Part shown: one piece after another, positions 56,046-64,000 of the stretch
How the letters are laid out: each line of letters begins with the position of its first letter
How positions within the stretch are numbered: the stretch's first letter is position 1
Origin: Impatiens glandulifera
Taxonomy: Eukaryota; Streptophyta; Magnoliopsida; Ericales; Balsaminaceae
DNA: 64,000 bases
Direction of reading: 5' to 3'
Assembly (NCBI RefSeq): GCF_907164915.1
Contig: NC_061867.1
Coordinates: 33,353,751-33,417,750, forward strand
Translations under genes and position numbers: made by a program
Notes under the pieces: generated by a model
The model's database searches: none
What the model saw: the letters and a program-made list of their open reading frames with translations, nothing else
Told to the model about the DNA's origin: nothing

Positions 56046-57013
56046 CTAAGATTGGGATTGAATTCGCATTCTATTGTACATATCCACGGTGTCTTTGTGC
56101 GTCGGATCCAAACAAAGAGCTGCCTCACAATCACGAATTAAGAGAGATAATTCCCCCATTGATTCGTAGAATGCTGCCCGAAGATATAACATTTGCATGT
56201 CTAGTTTGAATGCTATGGCTTTCGTCAACTCTTCCACAACTTCCATTTCTCTTTGCTCATCCATCAAAACTGTCACCACTTAAAAAACTAGTGTTATATA
56301 ATTTCTTCCTTTTTTTGCCAAAGTTTGATGAGTTAGTTCTACCTGTTGCCCTGTATCTGTATGGATAAGTCCTCAGAGGATCCAACAGCGTGACCATACT
56401 TAGATCCAAACTGGACAATTCGCGTTCACAATACTCCAATCTCTTCTCATTAGCCGATGCATTGTTCTCTACTTTATCTATAAGTTTCGTCATTTCTTTG
56501 TAAGCCACTTTTCTTTCATTCTTTAGATGATACACCCATGCCAGCCCTTCATGGGCTCTAGTGTGTTTGATCTCAAGAGCCTTTGAATAACATTCCCCCG
56601 CAAGTTCCAGCTTCCCATAATCCACGTAAATGATTCCCAAATTATTCAATGCCTGAAATTAAACCAAACAATCGTTTAAAATTCAAAAGAATTGGATCAA
56701 AAATAGTCTAGGCAGATGCAGGGGATTGTCGTCTGCTTGTCCTTTCCGAAGACCATCAGAAGGGCATCTAAGAGATTCCTCCAACAATCCTATGACAAGC
56801 GACGAGCTTTCCTGATCAAGAACCGCATCTTCTAAAACATATGCTTTGAGGAAAAAAGCTTCAAACGATCTCTGAATTGAAATCGACAATTCAGCCTTGG
56901 ATAACGCCTCTTCTATGTTTCCCGTATCATATAGAATCCATCCTTCATGAACTAGTCTTTTATGATCAGATGCAGCATGGTTTTGAGCCAATCTCAAGTT
57001 GCGCATGGCCGCT
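56046..57013 (-). CDS. ETO1-like C-terminal TPR fragment captured by the MULE, frame intact
   Basis: Three exons, 57,013-56,737, 56,652-56,343 and 56,269-56,046, match the C-terminal TPR region of ETHYLENE OVERPRODUCER 1-like proteins: RLVHEGWILYDTGNIEEAL, QALNNLGIIYVDYGKLELA, YCERELSSLDLSMVTLLDP, YPYRYRATVLMD, IAFKLDMQMLYLRAAF. ETO1 proteins are substrate adaptors of CUL3 ubiquitin ligases that target type-2 ACC synthases and so limit ethylene. From the first in-frame ATG (57,006) the spliced frame is 267 codons with no stop until TAG at 56,046. A TGA lies just upstream in the repeat. Intron 1 appears to use a GC donor. The BTB domain and about three quarters of the usual ~950 residues are missing. 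If made, the product would be TPR-only. The borrowed promoter would be the right inverted repeat. Confidence 0.85.
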
Positions 57014-57790
57014 TTCAACTTTTCAGATCATAAGTATTCTTGTTTAATTTATATGGGAACAGGTTATGGGATAAATTTTCATCAGTTAAGGCCCTTTCAG
57101 AATAAATAACAAGGAAATGGTTGCATATCCTCAAACAAACAATGAGTTCTTAAGAATTTAATATAAACCTAACCAACAATGAACCAGACCTCTTAAGTTC
57201 TTCCTGATGAAAAGATTTCCTCTCCTAAAATAGTGTTTCAAATAAATATCATCCGAGCTGAAAAGGGAAAAATTATTTTTACTCAAACAATCTGTAAAAC
57301 CTAAAATACGAATCGATCGTTGTAAATCTTAAAACACGTCTTCAATATTGCAAATCAAACCCTAAATCGATAGAGAGGGACGCGTGAAGAATATTAACCT
57401 TCGTTTTCGGAATAGTTAGTCGTAATATTTCATGGAAGATTCACACAATTCACTAATTGAACGGATTAGTTAGTGAAGAAGATGAAAAAAGAAAGGCCGG
57501 CCAAGAAAGAAATGAAGAACAATGAAAACATAGAAGAGATGAAGAGAGAGAAAGACTAATAAGGATGAGATTTTTTCCTTTTGTGTGGGTGTGGGTGCAA
57601 GTTACAGCTGGCATATTTATTTTTATTAAAAATGCCATGTCATATTAAATTAACGAGAATAATCTCTGTTTATTAAAAAGCCCCAAATGGGCCAAACTTT
57701 GATAGTTCGAGCCTCATATGGCTCAAATCAAAGTTCGAGCCTCATATGGTAAAAATGCTCAAAGTTCGAGCCCCAATAGGTAATTGGGCC
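57014..57790 (-). repeat. MULE right terminal inverted repeat (777 bp)
   Basis: Inverted copy of 50,501-51,277. Its inner edge coincides with the start of ETO1-like sequence. It carries the same leader-like zone and could drive the minus-strand gene. Confidence 0.9.
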
Positions 57791-57800
57791 TTTATTAATA
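57791..57800. repeat. Target-site duplication, right copy
   Basis: TTTATTAATA, identical to 50,491-50,500. Confidence 0.9.
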
Positions 57801-57870
57801 TAATAATAAAGTTGCAATTTGATTTGGTCCGCAACAGGGGAACACGGGAATCAGTAGCAGAAGATCCGGA

Positions 57871-58561
57871 TTGAGAAAATAGGCCCATCTTGAGCCCCCA
57901 CTTAACTCAATTATGTGGGAGCAAAATAAAAAGGGGATAATGCTTCTTTTGCAAGAAATAAGAGCAAGAGAAAGAGAGAAAAATCAAGAAAGAAAAGAGG
58001 GAAAAACTTCAAGTTCCAGCAGTCTTAGTGTTTCGATGATCGTCGGAGTTAACACCGTTGGATCGTCCTAATTTTTGGACAGCAGCTTCACAACTTCTGG
58101 GTCAACATTTTGGACGGTAGAGATCGAATTCTAAAGTCTGGAGATCGGGGTTTTGTTTCCGGAACACTAGCAGTTATTTTTGGTGATATTCTTCCTTTCT
58201 TGTTCTTTGATTGTTTCTATATCATTGATGTGCATGTTTCCAAGGGTATTATGAATTTTTATGCCTCTAGTATTGTCTAGAGAAGACTTTTTGTATTGCT
58301 CTCTTGCTGGTGATAGTGGATTTTAAGCGGCACTAGGTGTCCCGTGGTTTTTACTCATTGAGGGTTTTCCATGCTAAAATTTTGTGTTGTTTGTGTGTGT
58401 GCTTGCTTGGTGTGTTACTCACTGTTTTAGGGGCTGTGTTGATTGCATTTGTGCATACCTATTTGTTATCTTCCTCACATGTTTAAACGGTTTGGGAAAG
58501 TGTTATCAAACGAAGGATAAATTCCGTATTTGTTGTTTACCGTTGTGGTGCATTTCCATCA
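57871..58561 (+). repeat. 5' LTR of the Tnt1-type copia (start missing)
   Basis: Matches 62,661-63,351 from AAATAGGCCCATCTTG to TTTCCATCA. The first roughly 40 bp present in the 3' LTR (TGTTGGGTTTTTGTTTCC...) are absent. Confidence 0.9.
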
Positions 58562-58564
58562 AAG

Positions 58565-58576
58565 TGGTATCAGAGC
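58565..58576 (+). other. Primer-binding site (initiator Met tRNA)
   Basis: TGGTATCAGAGC, the canonical copia PBS, three bases after the LTR end. Confidence 0.95.
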
Positions 58577-58612
58577 ATTGGTTGCTTATTTGTGAATTGA
58601 GCTGTTTGAACG

Positions 58613-59401
58613 ATGGAAACTAATACAAGTAGGATGATTAATTTGAATGGTTCTAATTATCATGTTTGGAAGGCAAAAATGGAAGATCTCCTATATGTGA
58701 AAGATTATTACTTACCTATTTTTGCTACTGATAAACTTGAAAATAAAACTGATGCAGAATGGACTATTTTGCAAAGACAGGTTTGTGGATATATTCGGCA
58801 ATTGGTGGAGGATAATGTGTTGAATCATATTATTGGGGAGACACATGCTCGTACCTTGTGGAACAAGCTTGAACAGTTGTATGCTCGGAAGATTGAGAAC
58901 AATAAATTGTTTTTGATTAAGAAATTGATCAAGTTATAGTACAAAACAGACCACTTAAATGTATTTCAGGACATTGTGAATCAGCTTTCAAGAATGGGTA
59001 TCAAGTTTGATGATGAGATTCAAGGTCTTTCGCTATTTGGTACATTACTGGATTCTTGGGAGACTTTTAGGGCATCCTTGTCCAACTCTATATCGGATGG
59101 TATTATCACCATGGAATTGGATAAAGGCAGTGTTATGAATGAAGATATGAGAAGAAAGTCATAGGGTTCCTCTTCACAATCAGATGTCTTGGTCTTTGAA
59201 AAGCGGGGGAGAAGTCAAAGTAGAGGTCCAGGTAACAAAGGAAATCAACGTGGTACTAGCAACTCCGGTAAAGGGAAGTATGCTAATGTTGATTGTTACT
59301 ATTGTGGTAAAAAGGGGCACACAGTAAAGTTCTGCAGACAGACAAAGAAAGAGAACAAGAAGAAAAACTACAAACCAAAACAACAATCAAAGGACAGATG
59401 A
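58613..59401 (+). pseudogene. Copia gag with CCHC zinc knuckle, two stops
   Basis: ATG 58,613 starts METNTSRMINLNGSNYHVWK, the usual copia gag opening. In-frame TAG codons occur at 58,937 and 59,162. The knuckle CYYCGKKGHTVKFC (59,296-59,337) is intact and would bind RNA in the particle. A frameshift near 59,397 leads into protease. Confidence 0.9.
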
Positions 59402-59404
59402 TGA

Positions 59405-62400
59405 TGGAGGTGACAATGTTGAAGTGAATACTATCACTAATGATTTCTTTGTTTGTTGTGATGATAATTTGGTGAACTTTGCGCATGATGAGGCGAGTTG
59501 GGTTATTGACAGTGGAGCTTCGTGTTATGTTACATCACGAAGAGATTTTTATTCATCTTACACTCTAGGTGATTTTGGTGATGTCAAGATGAGTAATAGT
59601 GGGCTATCAAAGGTTGTTGGCATTGAAGAAGTCTGTTTGAAATTTGATACAGGGATGGAGATGGTTTTACAAAATGTAAAACATGTCCCGGATATGAGAT
59701 TAAATTTGATTTCGACAGGTTTACTTGATGATGATGGTTACAACAACTACTTTGGTAATGGTTTGTGGAAACTCACTCGTGGTTCTTTGATCGTGGCAAG
59801 AGGTAAAAGGTGCTCAAAGTTGTATGTGGTACAACCGAAGATCTACAAGAGCATTGTTAATACTGTGTAGAATGCTGACATGACTAAGATATGGCATAAG
59901 AGACTTGGCCTTATGAGTGAAAAAGGCATGGCTTTATTGTCAAAGAAGGAAGTGTTATCAGTTGTAAATGATGTCCAGTTGAAAAGGTGTTCTCATTGTC
60001 TTGCAGGTAAACAAAACAGAGTTTCCTTCAAGAGCCATCCTCCCTACAGAAGAGAGAACATACTTGATCTTGTTCATTCCGATGTTTGTGGTCCTATGAA
60101 GACAAAAACACTTGGTGGTTGCTCATATTTTGCCACATTCATTGATGATCACTCCCGAAAGGTATGGCTTTATACTTTGAAGTCTAACGATCAAGTTTTA
60201 GATGTGTTTAAGCAGTTTCATGCCTCGATTGAGAGAGAGACTGGAAAAAAGCTCAAGTGTATTCGGACAGACAATGGAGGTGAATACATTGGGCCATTTG
60301 ATGCTTACTGTAGAGAGCATGGTATTTGGCATCAAAAGACTCCTCCAAAGACACCACAGTTGAATGGCTTAGCAGAGCGGATGAACAGAACATTGGTTGA
60401 GAGAGTCAGATGTTTGCTTTCACATTCAGGGTTGTCGCGTTCCTTTTGGGGTGAAGCGTTGAACACGGAGGTGCATGTTATTAATCTAACCCTTGTGTTC
60501 CTTTGCAGTTTGATGTTCCTAACAGGGTTTGGAGCGGCAAAGATGTTTCTTACAGTCACTTGCGAGTCTTTGGATGCAAGGCATTTGTGCATATTCCCAA
60601 AGATGAAAGGTTAAAGCTCGATGTGAAGTCTAAGCTTTACGCGTTCCTCGGCTATGGTGATGATGAGTTTGGATACAGGCTTTATGATCCAGTTCAGAAG
60701 AAGCTTGTTCGAAGCCTGGATGTTGTGTTTATTGAAGATCAAATTTTGAAGGTTGTTAAGAAGACAGAGACAACTCCTCGACATAGTGATGATCTTATTG
60801 ATTTAGGTTCAGTTCCTCTACAACATGTTGACTCACAGGTTGGAGATGATGTTTTTATTCATGACCATGGTGTTGATGATGTTGATGCTCAAGAACAAGA
60901 TGTAGATAAAGTTGTTCATCTAGAGTTACTAGTTCTAGACATGCCACCATGTGTTTCACTTAGACGGTCTACGAGAGATCGTCATCCTTCTGTACGTTAT
61001 TCTGCAAATGAGTATGTTCTTCTCACTGATGAGGGGGAGCCAGAGTGTTATGCAGAAGCTATAGAAGATGAGCACAAGAAAGAATGGGTTGAAGCTATGC
61101 AAGATGAGATGGATTCCTTGTATAAGAACAATATTTATGAGTTGGTGAACTTGTCTAAAGGTAAGAGAGCATTGAAGAACAAGTGGGTTTATAAGGTGAA
61201 GACTGATGAGTTCACCTCAAAACCCAAATACAAAGCTAGATTGGTGGTGAAAGGATTCAGCCAGAAAAAAGGTATTGATTTCGATGAGATTTTCTCTCTG
61301 GTTGTGAAGATGGGTTCTATTCAGGTGGTTCTCGGTTTAACGGTCAGTCTTGATCTTGAGGTTGAGCAGATGGATATCAAGACTGTTTTCCTTCATAGTG
61401 AATTGGATAAGGAAATCTACATGGAGCAGCCTGAAGGGTTTCAGGTAGAAAGTAAAGAAGACTATGTGTGTAGACTTCAGAAAAGTCTATATGTGCTGAA
61501 GTAGGCACCGAGACAGTGGTATAAGAAGTTTGAGTCTGTTATGGGGGAGCAAGGCTACCGAAAGACTATTTCAGATCATTGCGTTTTCTTTCAGAGGTTT
61601 GGTGATTATGATTTCATCATTTTATTGCTTTATGTTGATGACATGCTTATCATTGGAAAGAATACAGGAAGAATTGCTAAGTTGAAACAGCAGTTGAGCA
61701 AGTCTTTTGCAATGAAAGACTTGGGGCCAGTGAAACAGATTCTTGGGGTACGGATCACTCGAGATAGAGCTGCCAAGAAGTTGCACATGTCACAAGAGCG
61801 ATACATTGAGAAAGTGTTTTGTAGGTTCAACATGGACAAAGCTAAAGTGGTTAGTTATCCTCTTACTACCAACTTTAAGCTAACAGGTAAATATTGTCTT
61901 ACTTCAAAGGAGGACATTGAAGATATGGATAAGGTTCCATATGCCTCAGCGGTTGGTAGCTTGATGTATGCTATGGTGTGTACAAGGCCGGATTTAGCTC
62001 ATGCAGTTGGTGTTGTTAGTCGGTTTCTGTCAAATCCTGGTAGGGAGCATTGGGAAACAGTTAAATGGATTCTCATATATTTGCGCGGCACTTCCAAATT
62101 GGGTATCACATTTGGAAATGAAAAGCCGGTGCTTATGGGATACACAGATTCTGATATGGCTGGAAATGAGGATAACATGAAATCCACTTCTGGATATTTA
62201 ATGACATTTGCAGGGGGATCTGTTTCATGGCAATCAAGATTGCAAAAGTGTGTGGCCTTATCGACAATAGAGGCTGACTATATGGCAGCAAAGGAAGCTT
62301 GCAAAGAACTATTGTGGTTGAAAAGATTTCTTTAGGAGCTTAGCTTCAAGCAACAGCTCTACGTGATTCTTTGTGATAATCAAATTGCAATACACCTTGC

Positions 62401-62580
62401 TAAGAATTCCATGTTTCATAAGAGAACGAAACATATTGATGTGTGATATCATTGGATTAGAGAATCTCTTGAAGATGGGTTGTCTGAATTTGATAAAGTT
62501 CACACTGATGATAATGGTTCCGAGATGTTGACAAAGGCATTGGCAAGGGAAAAGTTGAAAGTGTGTTGTACGATCGCCAG
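59405..62580 (+). pseudogene. Copia pol: protease, integrase, RT, RNase H
   Basis: Protease carries the catalytic DSGAS at 59,508-59,522. The gag-pre-integrase His/Cys region (WHKRLGLMSEKG, CSHCLAGK) and integrase core (LVHSDVCGPM, RTDNGGEYIG, LNGLAERMNRTLVE) follow at 59,880-60,450. A frameshift near 60,485 moves reading to the frame of 60,503. RT (WVEAMQDEMDSL, NKWVYKVKTDE, MDIKTVFLH) has the active site YVDD at 61,631-61,642. RNase H (YTDSDMAGN, STIEADYMA, KHIDV) runs to about 62,580. Stops are TAG at 59,868, 61,502 and 62,333 and TGA at about 62,443, mostly readable as CAG or CGA mutated by C-to-T. Confidence 0.92.
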
Positions 62581-62605
62581 GATGGCGAACTCTTCCTCAT
62601 AGTCA

Positions 62606-62620
62606 GGAAAAGGGGGAGAT
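62606..62620 (+). other. Polypurine tract of the Tnt1-type copia
   Basis: GGAAAAGGGGGAGA just before the TGTTGGG start of the 3' LTR. Confidence 0.85.
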
Positions 62621-62621
62621 T

Positions 62622-63351
62622 TGTTGGGTTTTTGTTTCCTTAGTCCATGAGGAAAAGCCCAGCAAATAGGCCCATCTTGGGCCCCCACTTAATTCACTTA
62701 TTTGGGAGCAAAATAAAAAGGGGAGAAAGCTTCTTTTGCAAGAAATAAGAGCAAGAGAATGAGAGAGAAAAATCAAGAAAGAAAAGAGGGAAAAACTTCA
62801 AGTTCCAGCAGTCTTAGTGTTTCTATGATCGCTGGAGTTTGCACCGTTGGATCGTCCTAATTTTTGGACAGCAGCTTCACAACTTCTGGGCCAACATTCT
62901 GGAAGGTGGAGATCAAATTCTGAGGTATGGAGGTCGGGGCTTTGTTGCCGGAATAGTAGTAGTTATTTTTGGTGATATTCTTCTTTTCTTGATCTTTGAT
63001 TGTTTCTATATCCTTGATGTGCATGTTTCCAAGGGTATTACGAATTTTTATGCCTCTAGTATTGTCTAGAGAAGATTTTTTATATTGCTCTCTTGCTGGT
63101 GATAGTGGATTTTAAGCAGCACTAGGTGTCCCGTGGTTTTTACCCATTGAGGGGTTTTCCACGCTAAAATTTTGTGTTGTTTGTGTGTTTGCTTGCTTGG
63201 TGTGTTACTCACTGTTTTAAGGGTTGTGTTGATTGAATTTGTGCATACCTATTTGTTATCTTCCTCACGGGTTTAAACAATTTGGGAAAGTGTTGTCAAA
63301 CGAAGGATAAATTCCGCATTTGTTGTTTACAGTTGTGGTGCATTTCCATCA
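62622..63351 (+). repeat. 3' LTR of the Tnt1-type copia
   Basis: 730 bp from TGTTGGGTTT to TTTCCATCA. Outside it the sequence changes at once to the host exon read on the minus strand. Confidence 0.9.
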
Positions 63352-63564
63352 AAGTGTCTCGGACCGGATATCACTGTTGTCAGGACATTTGGAAAGAAAT
63401 CTGGCAACGACAACGACCGCATTGACTTGTGGACGAGTCACGCGAGGAGATCCAGAAACAAGAACCTCATTCGAAGCACCTCTTCCGCACATCCACGAGA
63501 GTTTCTCTCTGAAATTATTAGGATTTTTCGCAATCAAGTCGCATAGCTCAATCAAAGGCTCCAT
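63352..63564 (-). pseudogene. PI4K-alpha-like first-exon fragment, truncated by the LTR
   Basis: From ATG 63,564 on the minus strand: MEPLIELCDLIAKNPNNF, then SPRVTRPQVNAVVVVARFL and SKCPDNSDIRSETL, where the LTR begins. This resembles the N-terminus of plant phosphatidylinositol 4-kinase alpha, a roughly 2000-residue plasma-membrane lipid kinase. The identification is from recognition only. About 70 codons are open, then cut. The continuation was not found left of the transposon, so this may be a gene fragment or a gene disrupted by the insertion. Confidence 0.6.
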
Positions 63565-64000
63565 TCCGCATGAAATTCCAAATCCTACGTCAAATCTAGA
63601 CGAATAAAAATGAGAGAATCAAAGGAGGCGGAGACCACAAAGATGTACAGATAATTCTAAAGATTGATAAAAACAAACATGAAGGAAAATTATGAAAAAA
63701 CAATTTTCAAATGATCCATTGATCTCTCTGTTTCTTCCTCGGTCTCTCTAAATCTGTAATAAAAGCAAATATATCATAATGTTAAGAACTATATAATCTT
63801 AAAAAGGAAAAATATATGTGCTCAAGAATTAAAAAGATTACTCAATTTTGTGTTTTTATCCCAAAGAAAAGAAGTCCGAATTATCTTCGTTAACCACAAC
63901 AGAAATAGATGATTTTTCGCCTTCATCAAACTGTAATATGCATCGAACTGTAATATGGCGTTGGCGAGTAATGACTGACCACTGGCATATAAGTGCTGGG
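63565..64000 (-). promoter_or_regulatory. Upstream region of the PI4K-alpha-like fragment
   Basis: No coding frame. On the minus strand this would be 5' UTR and promoter. It includes a pyrimidine/purine-biased stretch (63,715-63,760, CTCTCTGTTTCTTCCTCGGT) but no TATA box that I would trust. Confidence 0.35.

Larger units (their letters stand above)
50501..57790. mobile_element. Complete Mutator-like element (MULE) with a captured ETO1-like gene
   Basis: A 7,290-bp element bounded by long inverted repeats, 50,501-51,277 and 57,014-57,790, each 777 bp and starting GGCCYAATTAYCTATTGGGG. A perfect 10-bp target duplication flanks it. Inside are a MuDR-family transposase (plus, 51,659-55,211) and, convergent to it, an ETO1-like three-exon fragment (minus, 57,006-56,046) that begins exactly at the inner edge of the right repeat. 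MuDR itself has two convergent genes driven from its two terminal repeats. Here the second position holds host-derived sequence. The transposase is damaged, so present mobility would depend on another copy. Confidence 0.92.
57871..63351 (+). mobile_element. Tnt1-type Ty1/copia retrotransposon, nearly full length
   Basis: Order: LTR, iMet PBS, gag, protease, integrase, RT, RNase H, polypurine tract, LTR. There is no extra ORF after pol, unlike the Sirevirus-like elements at 1-27 kb. The motif set resembles the Tnt1 branch. The 5' LTR lacks about 40 bp of its start. The two LTRs differ at several dozen positions by eye, and the frame has multiple stops and two frameshifts, so the insertion is not very recent. 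Confidence 0.9.

Noticed and set aside
57453..57638. 61-codon minus-strand ORF in the MULE right repeat
   Set aside because: It lies within the terminal repeat leader, and the left repeat does not keep the frame. Treated as non-coding.
60332..60592. 86-codon minus-strand ORF
   Set aside because: Antisense to the integrase coding region, with no independent motif.

Overview
This is plant nuclear DNA, most likely from a eudicot. The grounds are: initiator-Met-primed Ty1/copia retrotransposons, a piece of plastid rpoB inserted in the nucleus, a NAC transcription factor with plant-type introns, a MuDR-type transposon, and fragments of plant genes (ETO1-like, polyol transporter, DUF300/TMEM184-like, PI4K-alpha-like). 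It is transposon-dominated sequence. Most reading frames are broken transposon genes. The only complete-looking host gene is the NAC gene at 37.2-38.3 kb on the minus strand. The genus could not be determined.

Layout. 0-0.94 kb is AT-rich and geneless. 0.94-27 kb is a nested cluster of Sirevirus-like copia elements. Element A (0.94-10.99 kb) has a truncated 5' LTR, PBS, gag, no pol, a long accessory ORF (aORF) and a 3' LTR. A 1.4-kb plastid rpoB fragment sits inside that 3' LTR. Element B follows (aORF, two polypurine tracts, LTR, to 15.84 kb). Then comes a gag-PR-INT half element on the minus strand with its LTR, a minus-strand RNase H remnant, another minus-strand LTR, and a plus-strand INT-RT-RH half element with two more aORF copies (to about 27 kb). 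The two halves meet within the integrase gene and look like one element split by an inversion.

27-36.8 kb holds a polyol-transporter pseudogene, a LINE 3' relic, a TIR-bounded element filled with a 20-bp minisatellite, and a LINE-type ORF1 (DUF4283 plus zinc knuckle) without ORF2. After the NAC gene and an AT-rich stretch, 40.755-44.344 kb is a long-TIR element that carries a multi-exon DUF300-family gene fragment. 45.6-50.2 kb contains two tandem arrays whose units are hairpin-capable.

50,501-57,790 is a complete Mutator-like element with 777-bp terminal inverted repeats and a perfect 10-bp target-site duplication. It carries a damaged MuDR transposase on the plus strand. Convergent to it is a captured ETO1-like gene fragment whose 267-codon, three-exon frame is still open. 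This two-gene convergent layout recalls MuDR, with a host-derived gene in the mudrB position. Next to it lies a nearly full Tnt1-type copia (57.87-63.35 kb), whose 3' LTR abuts a truncated first exon of a PI4K-alpha-like gene.

The most unusual observations are the open ETO1-like frame inside the MULE, a four-member aORF family with apparent internal promoters (G-box and TATA) and a conserved stem-loop, and the unedited plastid rpoB insertion inside an LTR repeat array. No identities, dates or database matches were computed. Similarities come from reading and recognition.
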